A stretch of DNA of 64,000 nucleotides, taken from the NCBI RefSeq assembly GCF_035984545.1, contig NZ_JAXCHP010000001.1:2728001-2792000 (forward strand). Reading direction: 5' to 3'. Of the stretch, positions 25,354 through 33,766 are shown piece by piece (the stretch's first letter is position 1; each line of letters opens with the position of its first letter). The notes beneath the pieces are model-generated. The model made no database searches. It was not told where the DNA came from and saw only the letters and a list, made by a program, of their open reading frames with translations. The translations under genes and the position numbers were made by a program. This DNA comes from Cryobacterium sp. GrIS_2_6. GTDB taxonomy: Bacteria > Actinomycetota > Actinomycetes > Actinomycetales > Microbacteriaceae.

Positions 25354-26862
25354 ATGTCAGACACCAACGCTCCGACCACCACCGGGGCCGGCTCCGGCAC
25401 CGGCACGCCCGGCACCCGACCGCCCGTCGTGATCCCCCGCCACGCGTGGCAGGCCCTGATCGTGCTGCTCGCCGGCATGTTCATGGCGCTGCTCGACACC
25501 ACGATTGTGAACGTCGCCCTGCCGACCATCCGTGAGAGCCTGAACGCCTCAGAGGCGACGCTGTCCTGGATCATCTCCGGGTACGCGCTCGCGTTCGGCC
25601 TCGCGCTCATTCCCGCCGGGCGGCTCGGCGATCGGATCGGCCACAAATGGGTCTTCTTCACCGGACTCGCGCTCTTCACCATCGCGAGCCTCGCTTGCGG
25701 CCTCGCGCAGAACGACCTGCAGATGATCATCGCCCGCGTCGTGCAGGGCCTCGCCGGCGGTATCTTCGTGCCCGCGGTCACCGCTGTGATCCAGCTCGTG
25801 TTCCCGCCGATGGCGCGCGGCAAGGCGTTCGCGATCATGGGCTCGGTCATCGGTGTCTCCACCGCGCTCGGCCCGATCCTCGGCGGCCTGATCATCCAGG
25901 CGTTCGGCGACGAGAACGGTTGGCGCCTGGTGTTCTGGGTCAACCTCCCGATCGGCGTCGCGGCGCTCATCGCCGCCGTGTTCATGCTCCCCGCCGGCGC
26001 CGAGCGCGACCCGAACAAGCCGAGCTCGGGCATCGACTTCGTCGGGCTCGTGCTGCTCTCCGGGGGCCTCGTCGCCCTGCTCGTGCCACTCATCGAGGGC
26101 CAGGACCAGGGCTGGCCGCTCTGGACCTACCTCACCCTCGCCGCCGGCGCGCTGCTCCTCGTCTTGTTCGGGGCCTGGGAAGTCAACTACACCCGCCGCG
26201 GTAAGAGCCCGCTCGTGCCGCCGCACCTGTTCTCGCACCCCGCCTTCTCCGGCGGAGTCGTGCTCGCGCTCGTCTACTTCGCGGCGTTCACGAGCATCTT
26301 CTTCACGATCTCGATCCTCTGGCAGGCCGGGCTCGGCCACACCGCCCTCGAGTCCGGGCTCGTCTCGATCCCGTTCGCGATCGGCAACATCGTCGCCGCC
26401 TCGCAGAGCAACCGGCTGGCGCAGCGCCTCGGCCGCACGGTGCTCGTGATCGGCGTGACCCTCGTCACGACCGGCCTGATCTGGATCTATCTCGCCCTGC
26501 TCCTGATCGGCCCGTCGATCACCAACTGGGAGCTGCTTCCGCCGCTGCTCATCGCGGGCCTCGGCAGTGGGTTCTTCATCGCCCCGAACGCGCAGTTCAT
26601 CGTCGCGACCGTCGACCGCGCAGAGGCCGGTGCCGCGAGCGGTGTCGTCGGCGTGATGCAGCGGGTCGGCGCCGCCGTCGGCATCGCCGTGATCGGCAGC
26701 GTGCTCTTCGGCAACCTCGTCGTCACCGGGCCGGGGAAGGACGCCCTGGCATCCGCATTCACGACCGCCGCGACGGATGCGATGGCCGTCAGCGCCGCGT
26801 TCAGCGTGCTGGCGCTGCTGCTCGTCTTCGTGCTGCCGAAGCGGGTCGACGCGCACTTCTAG
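25354..26862 (+). CDS. MFS drug exporter, DHA2 (EmrB/QacA) family
   Basis: A 502-residue transporter with about 14 hydrophobic helices. Motif D1 LLDTTIVNVALPTI is at helix 1 (residues 46-60), GRLGDRIGHKWVFF is motif A, and VVQGLAGGIFVPAV is near motif C. The first 25 residues are a Gly/Thr/Pro-rich cytoplasmic tail. It exports drug-like compounds using the proton gradient; the substrate is unknown. It forms an operon with the PadR gene, separated by two bases. The C-terminus VLPKRVDAHF ends just before a repeat array. Confidence 0.88.
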   Translation: MSDTNAPTTTGAGSGTGTPGTRPPVVIPRHAWQALIVLLAGMFMALLDTTIVNVALPTIRESLNASEATLSWIISGYALAFGLALIPAGRLGDRIGHKWVFFTGLALFTIASLACGLAQNDLQMIIARVVQGLAGGIFVPAVTAVIQLVFPPMARGKAFAIMGSVIGVSTALGPILGGLIIQAFGDENGWRLVFWVNLPIGVAALIAAVFMLPAGAERDPNKPSSGIDFVGLVLLSGGLVALLVPLIEGQDQGWPLWTYLTLAAGALLLVLFGAWEVNYTRRGKSPLVPPHLFSHPAFSGGVVLALVYFAAFTSIFFTISILWQAGLGHTALESGLVSIPFAIGNIVAASQSNRLAQRLGRTVLVIGVTLVTTGLIWIYLALLLIGPSITNWELLPPLLIAGLGSGFFIAPNAQFIVATVDRAEAGAASGVVGVMQRVGAAVGIAVIGSVLFGNLVVTGPGKDALASAFTTAATDAMAVSAAFSVLALLLVFVLPKRVDAHF

Positions 26863-26887
26863 CCCGCGGCATCCGCTCGTCGCGTCT

Positions 26888-26945
26888 GCGCCGGTTTTCG
26901 CAAGCCGCTACCGCCGTTTCGGGAGCGGCTTGCCGAAACCGGCGC
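26888..26945. repeat. 58-bp palindromic element, family B, copy 2
   Basis: Arms of 22 bases (26888-26909 and 26924-26945) match at 20 positions, around a centre GCCGTTTCGGG-like. Its right arm is also the first bases of the 41-bp tandem array that follows. Confidence 0.85.
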
Positions 26946-27145
26946 GGGCGTGAAGGAGAACGGGCACTGCTCGCCGAAACCGGCGCGGGCATGAGGGAAA
27001 ACGGGCGCAGCCTGCCGAAACCGGCGCGGGCATGAGGGAGAACGGGAGCGGCTCGCCGAAACCGGCGCGGGCGTGAGGGAAAACGGGCGCGGCTTGCCGA
27101 AACCGGCGCGGGCGTGAAGGAGAACGGGCGCTGCTCGCCGAAACT
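26933..27145. repeat. 41-bp tandem repeat array (five full units plus a partial)
   Basis: Units of exactly 41 bases start at 26933, 26974, 27015, 27056 and 27097; a sixth breaks off after CCGAAACTGGCGCGG at 27138. Each opens CCGAAACCGGCGCGGGC and ends AACGGGCnCnGCnTG-like; units differ at a few positions. There are no spacers, so it is not CRISPR. Bases 26863-27354 hold no gene that I can support. Confidence 0.9.
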
Positions 27146-27230
27146 GGCGCGGATGCACGGGTGTGGATGCCCACGGTCGGCCCGGACGACATCCCTCGCG
27201 ACATGAGTGCGCGCATCCGCTCTCGCCACC

Positions 27231-27288
27231 GCGCCGGTTTCCGCAAGCCGCTACCGCCGATTCGGGCGCAGCCTGCCGAAACCGGCGC
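27231..27288. repeat. 58-bp palindromic element, family B, copy 3
   Basis: Same design as the copies at 24416 and 26888. Its right arm again runs into one more 41-bp unit (27276-27316), so palindrome and tandem unit appear as a linked module. Confidence 0.85.
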
Positions 27289-27354
27289 GGGCATGAGGGA
27301 GAACGGGCGCTGCTCGTCGAAATGAGCAGCGCTGCAGCAAGCGGATGCCGCGAG

Positions 27355-28458
27355 TCAGCCGACCCGGGTGAGCTCGGTGAACGACATGGTCGCGTTCGAG
27401 CCGTTGATGCAGGTTTGGTACAGCAGGTCGTAGCCGCGCGGGATGGCGTCGGTGCGTTCGGTGTTCGCGTTGAGGATCGCGACGACCGCGCCGACCCGGT
27501 AGGTGCCCGACCGCACCCCGGTCAGCGCGATGAGCGTGCCGCCCACCGGGAAGTGCGACCCGCCGCACGACCAGTGCTCGGCGATCACCGCGACTCCGTA
27601 GTTGCCGCTGAGGTCGACGGCGCCCTGGCAGCGGTCGATCTCCGCCTGCCAGCCACTCGTCCAAACGTACTTCGTGTAGGTAGGTACGCCCTGCGCGGCG
27701 GCGGATGCTGCCGCTTCCGCTTCCGCAACGGCATGCGCGGCCGCGGCGACCCGGGCCGCCTCCGCAGCAACGGCCGCCGCTTCCGTGGCCCGTGCCTCCT
27801 CCGCAACCCGGGCAACTTCCGCGACACGGGCGACCTCGACGACCCGGGCAACTTCCGCGACGCGGGCAACCTCGACGACCCGGGCAACTTCCGCGACGCG
27901 GGCGACCTCGGCGATGCGCGCGGCTTCCGCGATCCGTTCCGTGTGCGCGGCGGCGGACTGCGTGGCGCCGAACGCGAGCCGGGCCACCGCCCCGGCGAAC
28001 CCCGGCCGCGGAGATTGCCAGTCGATGAGACCGCGAGAAGCACTTTTCCGGTCGAGGGTGACCGGCACAAAGGTCACTCTCGACCGGAAAGGTGTCCGTT
28101 GCAGGTTCGCGTACCGGCCGGACCCGACGGCGCCGACCGACGAGACCGACGAGCCGGAGGAGCCGGAGGAGCCGGAGGAGCCGGAGGAGCCGGAGGAGGA
28201 TTCGGCGGGCGAGGCGGAGGTTGTCCCACGGACCCCGGCGGCCGACGACGGCGCGAAGCCAGTGACCGAGCCGGTGCCGGAGCCGGGCGCGACAGCGGCG
28301 GACGCGGAGGCAGGGTCGGGCGCGGGGGCATCCGCTGTGATGCGGGCGGCGCCGAACGTGGGCGTCGCCGCGACGAGCACGAGGCTCACGGCCCCGACGA
28401 CGCGGGCGCACCCGCCGACCGTTCGGCGGAACCACGACCGGTGTTGTGGCGCGTCCAT
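27355..28458 (-). CDS. Secreted repeat-rich protein with a sortase-like C-terminal domain
   Basis: A 367-residue exported protein. Residues 1-37 are a signal peptide (AVSLVLVAATPTFGA). Next come a Ser/Ala/Pro-rich stretch, a five-fold SGS linker, a segment translated from a DNA palindrome (about 122-142), and an alpha-helical heptad-poor array of VARVAE/VARVVE units (about 175-220), then an Ala-rich helix. The last 100 residues hold AEHWSCGGSHFPVGG and end YDLLYQTCINGS; the His and LxxTC-like Cys spacing recalls sortases, and YRVGAVVAIL fits the barrel. Sortase-fold is inference. It could act on the cell wall or be a related non-enzymatic domain. Confidence 0.6.
   Translation of the reverse strand: MDAPQHRSWFRRTVGGCARVVGAVSLVLVAATPTFGAARITADAPAPDPASASAAVAPGSGTGSVTGFAPSSAAGVRGTTSASPAESSSGSSGSSGSSGSSGSSVSSVGAVGSGRYANLQRTPFRSRVTFVPVTLDRKSASRGLIDWQSPRPGFAGAVARLAFGATQSAAAHTERIAEAARIAEVARVAEVARVVEVARVAEVARVVEVARVAEVARVAEEARATEAAAVAAEAARVAAAAHAVAEAEAAASAAAQGVPTYTKYVWTSGWQAEIDRCQGAVDLSGNYGVAVIAEHWSCGGSHFPVGGTLIALTGVRSGTYRVGAVVAILNANTERTDAIPRGYDLLYQTCINGSNATMSFTELTRVG
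28043..28092. repeat. Palindromic element lying in frame inside a gene, family C
   Basis: Arms CTTTTCCGGTCGAGGGTGAC-C and its near inverse (28043-28063, 28072-28092) match at 19 of 21 bases around an eight-base centre. The element is read in frame by the minus-strand secreted protein gene, giving FRSRVTFVPVTLDRK. Confidence 0.8.
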
Positions 28459-28562
28459 AGCAACCTGCCCGTGCCGCCCCTGTTCGGGTGGGGGCGGCCC
28501 AGTCAGTAAATCCCGGTCAGCGGGACGTGACTACCCCTCAGTTTCTTCCCCGAACAGGGGTA

Positions 28563-29591
28563 TTATGCCGCGGCGGGCTCCGCGGGGTCCGCACGCAGGC
28601 TCGCCGCGATCTCGACCGAGCGGATGCGCCCGGCAAGTGTCGCGGACTGCGCACTGAGCATGAGCTCGTCGGCCCCGGTGGCATCGAGGAGCGCCGTGAG
28701 CCGGGCATCCACCTCGGCCGGGGTGCCCACGGCCTGGCGGCGGTTCCGGGACGCGACGAACGAGAGCTCGTATTCGCTGAAGCGGTAGGCGAGTGCCTCC
28801 TCGAGCGACACCGGGGCGGGCTTTTTGCCCTGCCGCATCCGCAGGAACGTGATCAGCCCGGGCAGCGACTCCCGGCGCACCGCCTCGGGGTCGTCGTCGC
28901 TGATCAGCCCGACCGCGATCATCGCGTGCGGGGCGGCCAGGAACGCGCTCGGTTCAAAGTGCGCCCGGTACAGGTCGAGGGCTTCCTCGGTGTGCTCGCC
29001 CGCGAAGTGGTGCGCGAACGTGAACGGCAGCCCGAGCGCCCCGGCGAGCTGCGCGCTGAACCCGCTCGAGCCGAGCAGCCACATCTCCGGGGCGTCGCCG
29101 AGCCCCGGGTAAGCCGTGATGCCGCGCAGCGGGTTGTTCGCCGCCATGCCGCCGTGGAAGAACCCGATCAGGTCCACGAGCTGCTGCGGGAAGTCGTCGA
29201 CGCCCAACCCCGATTCGCTCCGGCGCAGGGCGAGCGCGGTCGCTCCATCGGTGCCGGGCGCCCGCCCGATGCCGAGGTCGATCCGGTCGCCGTAGAGCGC
29301 GCGCAGGGTGCCGAATTGCTCGGCGACGACGAGCGGGGCATGGTTGGGCAGCATCACGCCGCCGGACCCCACCCGGATCCGCGTCGTCCGCGCCGCGATC
29401 CCCGCGATCAGCACGGACGGCGCACTCGAGGCGATCGCCGGCATGTTGTGGTGCTCGGCCACCCAGAAACGGTCGTAGCCGAGCTCCTCGGCACGCTGCG
29501 CCAGGCGGATGCTGCCGGCCACGGCCTCCGCGTTGGTGCCGCCCGCGGGACGGCTGGCCAGGTCGAGCACGCTGATCGGCAAAGTTTTCAT
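28563..29591 (-). CDS. LLM-class flavin-dependent oxidoreductase (MsnO8-like group)
   Basis: A 342-residue luciferase-like monooxygenase domain protein. [13 protein letters not shown] opens the barrel; [19 protein letters not shown] and [20 protein letters not shown] are the FMN/barrel signatures; [11 protein letters not shown] follows. Start ATG 29591 (MKTLPISVL). It uses reduced flavin supplied by a reductase; the substrate is unknown. It is flanked upstream by a palindromic element and transcribed alone. Confidence 0.85.
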   Translation of the reverse strand: MKTLPISVLDLASRPAGGTNAEAVAGSIRLAQRAEELGYDRFWVAEHHNMPAIASSAPSVLIAGIAARTTRIRVGSGGVMLPNHAPLVVAEQFGTLRALYGDRIDLGIGRAPGTDGATALALRRSESGLGVDDFPQQLVDLIGFFHGGMAANNPLRGITAYPGLGDAPEMWLLGSSGFSAQLAGALGLPFTFAHHFAGEHTEEALDLYRAHFEPSAFLAAPHAMIAVGLISDDDPEAVRRESLPGLITFLRMRQGKKPAPVSLEEALAYRFSEYELSFVASRNRRQAVGTPAEVDARLTALLDATGADELMLSAQSATLAGRIRSVEIAASLRADPAEPAAA

Positions 29592-29651
29592 CTTCTCTTC
29601 AAACAACGTTTGAACGTGCGAGATTCCCTGTTTTGCGCACCCCGCCGGTGC

Positions 29652-29727
29652 ATAACTCCTGCAAATTCCCGCCAGACCCCGCACAATGGGCGCTTTGGCC
29701 TGTTTGGGGAAAATTTGCAGGAGTTAT
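29652..29727. repeat. Palindromic element, family D
   Basis: Perfect 16-base arms ATAACTCCTGCAAATT and AATTTGCAGGAGTTAT (29652-29667 and 29712-29727) with a 44-base centre. Size and layout resemble family A but the sequence is unrelated. Only one copy is in this window. It lies between the oxidoreductase gene and the ABC remnant. Confidence 0.8.
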
Positions 29728-29815
29728 ACCCTTCCTGAGAATCTCTCTAGAACCGGTTGCAGCTGGTGACGATTGGATACAGTAAAGCACCCACTGCAAC
29801 ACGATAGGGCCGGCC

Positions 29816-30834
29816 ATGAACCACTTACGTGACCACACCGTCAAGGATGCCGGAACCAAGTCCACCGCTACGGAGCGCGAGCGCGCCGACCAGGACCCCA
29901 TGCCCTCCCATGCGTTCCGGGCCATGTCACTGCTCGATGTGCGCGGACTCACCGTGGCCAACACTCGTCAGGGCACACGCGACGGCGCCGGAACGCCCGG
30001 TGAACCAGAGGTGTCCCGCGTGGCGCTCACCCTGATGCAGGGCGAGTCGCTCGCGCTCGTCGAGAGTCCGGCAGCGGCATGACTGCTACAGCGCTCGCCA
30101 TCGCCGGCCTGCTGCCCTCGACCAAGGCCGTGACGAACGGGTCGATCCTGTTCAACGGCCAGGAGCTCGTCGGCCTGAACCGCCGCGCCCAGGCGCGCCT
30201 GCTCGGCGCGAACATTGGATACCTTCCCCCCGACCTGTTGGGCTCCCTCGACCCCACCCGCACCATCCTCAGCCAACTCTCGTCCCCGCTCCGCCGGCGC
30301 CTCGACCGGCCCGCCGCCCGCAAGCTCGCCCTCAAAGCCCTCGACCGCGTCGGCCTGTACAACCCCGAGGTCGTGGCCCTGTCCTACCCGGGCGATCTCT
30401 CCCCCGTCGTCGTGCAGAGGGTCGCGGTCGCCGCGGCGCTGTCCCTCGACCCCGAGCTCCTCATCGCGGAGATCCCCGCCGGCCCCGCGCACGCCCGCCC
30501 CCTAGCCGACCTGCTCCGCCTCGTACGCGCCCTGCAGAGCAAGCACCAGTTCGCGCTCATCCTCGTCACCGACGACCTCGGCGTCGCCGCCGAGTGCTGC
30601 GAGCACATTGCGGTTCTGGAGACCGGGCGCATCGTCGAACAGGGCTCGGTCGACGAGTTGTTCGAGTCCCCGCAGCATCCGCACACCCAATGGATGCTCG
30701 ACTCCCGACAGCCCTACAGCTTCAGTCCCGCTGACCTCGCGCCCGGGGCCAGGGCCGGCGTGCCGCACGTCGTCGCGCTGCACTCCGTCGACGCTTCGGC
30801 GTTCTACCATGGCGCCGGCGCCCTCTCCTGCTAG
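29816..30834 (+). pseudogene. Degenerate OppD/DppD-type ABC ATPase, frameshifted in the Walker A motif
   Basis: Frame 1 (29816-30082) carries LLDVRGLTVA and GESLALVE then stops; frame 2 (from 30079, sharing ATGA) continues TALAIAGLLPS and on to EQGSVDELFESPQHPHT, the oligopeptide-transporter ATPase ending. Reading frame 2 upstream gives ESGSGMTATALAIAG, so one base was lost inside Walker A and its catalytic Lys is already Met. The signature LSGGQ is LSPVV and the Walker B Asp-Glu is Glu-Ile. No permease gene is near. It cannot be an active ATPase; it is a decaying paralogue or, less likely, two coupled non-enzymatic proteins. Confidence 0.75.
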
Positions 30835-30875
30835 CGCCGCCGCGCCAGCGCGCACCCAGCGACACCCCGGTACCT

Positions 30876-30962
30876 CACCGATTCGACGGACTTTTTCCGT
30901 TCTGAACCGGTTCAACCGCCGTCCCACGTGCCGAGAATCCACAAACTCCGTCGAATTGGTTC
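30876..30962. repeat. Palindromic interspersed element, family A, copy 2
   Basis: Arms CCGATTCGACGGACTTTTT (left, from 30878) and AAACTCCGTCGAATTGGTTC (right, ending near 30962) match the copy at 1538-1626. The centre differs but contains a GAACCGGTTC palindrome. It separates the ABC remnant from the VanZ gene. Confidence 0.8.
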
Positions 30963-31081
30963 GCGCGGACTCCAGCGGGCGACCAGCCGGGAGGCATACA
31001 GTGGACGGATCGATGGTGACGTGGTCCACAACCCGACGCCGTCGGACCGGTCGCTCACCCGCTCTGTTCCGGGGAGGTGCT

Positions 31082-31591
31082 GTGGTGTTCGACACGATCG
31101 CTGAACGTCAGGGACGACCCGTCCCCGCGGGGGCCGGGCACCGGCATCCGCTGCTGCGCCGCTGGGTGATCGCCCTCGCCGTCGTCTATGTGGTCGCCCT
31201 CGCCCTGATCGCGTTCTGGCCGGTTCCCGTCGACCGCAACATCGACGGCCCGCTGCTGCACCTCATCAACTGGCTGCACCAGCACGGCGCCCCGGGCTGG
31301 TTCCGCTACAGCACTGTCGAGTTCGGCGCGAACATCGTGCTCTTCATCCCGGTCGGGGTGTTCATCGTGGTGCTCGCCGGCGCCCGGCGCTGGTGGTGGG
31401 CGATACTCGTTGGGTTCGCCGCGAGCTGCACGATCGAACTCTGCCAGCTGCTCTTCCTCTCAAGCCGCTTCGCGACCCTCAACGACGTCATCGCCAACAC
31501 GAGCGGGGCCGTGGTCGGCGTCCTCCTCGGCCTCGTGCTGCTGATCCTCGCTGAGATCGCCCGCCCGCGCACCCGCACGGCGGATGTCTAG
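31082..31591 (+). CDS. VanZ-family membrane protein
   Basis: A 169-residue protein with four hydrophobic helices. The family motifs are present: FGANIVLFIPVGVFIV in helix 2, ASCTIELCQLLFLSSRF, and DVIANTSGAVVGVLLG. Start is GTG 31082, right after GGGGAGG; the next codon is also GTG. VanZ members affect teicoplanin susceptibility in enterococci, but in actinobacteria the role is unknown. It stands alone. Confidence 0.85.
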   Translation: MVFDTIAERQGRPVPAGAGHRHPLLRRWVIALAVVYVVALALIAFWPVPVDRNIDGPLLHLINWLHQHGAPGWFRYSTVEFGANIVLFIPVGVFIVVLAGARRWWWAILVGFAASCTIELCQLLFLSSRFATLNDVIANTSGAVVGVLLGLVLLILAEIARPRTRTADV

Positions 31592-31750
31592 CTCAACGAC
31601 TCGAGGAACCTCGGCCGAGAACGCAGGGCAATTTCGGCACCGACAGTGAGGAGGGTGAACCGAAAAATCTTACTGGCCGTCGGCCCGGGAATGGCTTAGC
31701 ATTTTCCTTGTGAGTCGGGCTGCCTCGGCGCTGCGCAGGTCAGGGGAATC

Positions 31751-32113
31751 ATGAAAAGAATGTCGTTCTGCGGCATGACGTTCCTCACCACGGATGCCGT
31801 TGCCGACGCGGTGCTGGAGCTGACAGCACTGCTCACCTACGGTCACAATTCGGAACTGCTTGTGGTGCCCTCATTCACCCAAGACGGCAGCGAAATACTC
31901 GTCAACCTTCTCGTCGCCCCCGGCAGCGAACTCATCAGCATTCCGGAGGACGGCCTCGGTGCCGAACGCGACACGCGCAGCGCAGTGGCGGTCCTGCGCG
32001 ATCGAATCGACGTCCTCGCTTCCGAGCTCGACACCGCAATCACCACCACACGCGCAGTGGCGTCAACGAGTGCCGACTGGGCGTTCGAGGACCACTGGGA
32101 CGACGTCTACTAG
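31751..32113 (+). CDS. Hypothetical protein
   Basis: A 120-residue acidic protein, MKRMSFCGMTFLTT at the start and WAFEDHWDDVY at the end, with AGGGGA before the ATG. No signal peptide or membrane segment; the middle (AVAVLRDRIDVLASELD) should be helical. I do not recognise a family. Codon use is ordinary for the region. Confidence 0.55.
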   Translation: MKRMSFCGMTFLTTDAVADAVLELTALLTYGHNSELLVVPSFTQDGSEILVNLLVAPGSELISIPEDGLGAERDTRSAVAVLRDRIDVLASELDTAITTTRAVASTSADWAFEDHWDDVY

Positions 32114-32159
32114 CTCCGTCCGAGGCCGGCGTGCACCGTTCCCCGGTCCCTCATCAGTA

Positions 32160-32243
32160 TCAAGGTCGATGGGGCATGAGGCCCACCAACCCGGCCTCGT
32201 GCAGGCGGCGGAGGGCCTCACGAATCGGGGTGCGGCCGAGACC
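32160..32243 (-). pseudogene. GntR-family regulator fragment
   Basis: GRTPIREALRRLHEAGLV on the minus strand is the recognition helix of GntR regulators. The stop follows within nine residues and no start or ligand domain exists, so only about 27 codons of a former gene remain. Confidence 0.5.
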
Positions 32244-32263
32244 CCTGTGGTGGCGACCTCGCC

Positions 32264-32410
32264 TCAGATCAGGTCCATCCCCGAGTTTTCCCACCCGCAG
32301 CCCTCTCGCGGGCACCGATCCACCCAGTACCGCAAGCCAAACTCCGCCAAAACAGCATACGGCCCGCGCACGACAGGACTGTCGCAGTTCGGGCACAACA
32401 GAATGAACAT
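32264..32410 (-). CDS. Small zinc-ribbon-like protein
   Basis: A 48-residue frame starting MFILLCPNCDSPVVRGPYA and continuing with YWVDRCPREGCGWEN. The C-x2-C and C-x4-C pairs make a plausible zinc ribbon. No convincing ribosome-binding site precedes ATG 32410; the frame also opens further upstream. Function unknown; it lies in a decayed stretch, so it may be a fragment. Confidence 0.4.
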   Translation of the reverse strand: MFILLCPNCDSPVVRGPYAVLAEFGLRYWVDRCPREGCGWENSGMDLI

Positions 32411-32537
32411 GCGATCATCGTAGGCACAACCTGGCTTGAGGAGCCAGCCCCGCAGTGTCACCTCCCCGCGGAGTAGGTCCACCCCCACGCGACCGGCCCG
32501 ACGCCCACGCCACGCCGTTCGACTGCCGCCACAAGAT

Positions 32538-33566
32538 CTACGGCGCCGGCACCGTCTGCATGGTCTGGTACTCCGGCTCGAACGTGTCGAGAGTGTCGGT
32601 CTGGAACGCGTGCTGCACCGTCGCGAGCTTCGCCAGGTCGAGGTTCACGATCGACTGGCCGTCACTGGTGACCGCGATCCCCTTCGTCGGCGCCGTGACG
32701 AATGTGAAGTCCGTCGAGCGGATGCTGGCGAGCGAGCCCGCGAGCCCGGTCAGGTAGTCCACGTTGAGGCCTTCGTCCACGGCAATGTATGGACGAACCG
32801 CGCTGAGCAGGGCGGACACCTTGCCGGGGTCGACGAGGGTCTCCGGCTGCATCGCCTTCGTGAGCGTGGCCCGCATCACGAGCTGCTAGTTGCGCACCCG
32901 CTGAAAGTCCCCGTCGGGGAACGCCCGCCACTCGCGCGCGAAGGCGAGGGTCTCGTCGCCGGTGAGGTGCTGCATCCCCGACGGGTAGTAGTGGTCGCTC
33001 GCGGAGGACTGGAACCCGACCGGGTTCAGGATGTCCACCCCGCCGAGCGCGTCAGTGAGCCCCTTGTACCCGGCGTAGTCCACGAGTGCGACGTGGTCGA
33101 TGCGGGTGCCGATGAGTCCCTCGATCGTTTGCACGGCGAGTGGAACGCCCCCATAGGAGAGCGCCGCGTTGATCTTGTCCGAGCCGAAGCCGGGCAGGTC
33201 GAGCCAGCTGTCCCGCAGGATCGACATCACGTAGACGTGGTGCCGGTCCGCCGGAATGTGTACAACCATGATGGTGTCCGAGCGCTGCTTACTGATGTTC
33301 ACGAGCGAACCGTTGACTTGGTCCCAGGTGTCCGAGCCCAGCAGCAGGATGTTCTGTGCCCCCGCGGCGAGCCCGGTCGACACCGGCGGTCGTGCGGCCT
33401 CCGCCGGAAACGGGTGGGACAGCGTGGGGAGCTCGAGGTCGAAGAGTCGCCCCACGATGGACCCGATGCTCGCAACACCGGCACCCGCAGCGAGGAGGAG
33501 GACGAGCAGGATGGATGTGATTCGCCAGACCCCCGACGGCTGGCGTACAGCGGCCGCCTCCGTCAC
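32538..33566 (-). pseudogene. LytR-CpsA-Psr (LCP) cell-wall glycopolymer ligase with an in-frame TAG
   Basis: Without the stop this would be a normal LCP protein: transmembrane segment (ITSILLVLLLAAGAG), NILLLGSDTW, RSDTIMVVHIPADR, SILRDSWLDLPGFGSDKINAALSYGG and DYAGYKGLTDALGG. A TAG at 32886-32888 breaks RVRN-stop-QLVMRATLT; one C-to-T change of CAG explains it. LCP proteins move polymers from undecaprenyl phosphate to peptidoglycan, which suits the glycan locus beginning next to it. The truncated form keeps the catalytic core but loses about 115 residues. The start (GTG 33566) is uncertain. Confidence 0.75.
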
Positions 33567-33766
33567 GATTCTCGATTCGGGTTCGACACGGTGGGCCTCC
33601 AGCAGTCGCGGTGCAAGAACGGTGCGTTTCAGGTGCAAACAATATAGCTCGCGCCGCAAGCCCTGTCCCGGGGGCTGAAGTCTCAAAAACACCCGTAAAC
33701 GGGGGGCGACACGCCGTCTATCACCGCGTAATGACGCCGTAACCTTTCTTCAATACCCTGAGTGGC

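Noticed and set aside
26933..27145. The 41-bp array as a CRISPR
   Set aside because: Repeats are contiguous with no unique spacers, and no cas genes are in the window.
26801..27294. Minus-strand open frames in all three phases over the 41-bp array
   Set aside because: The 41-bp unit has no stop in any minus-strand phase, so open frames follow automatically. There is no start signal or domain.
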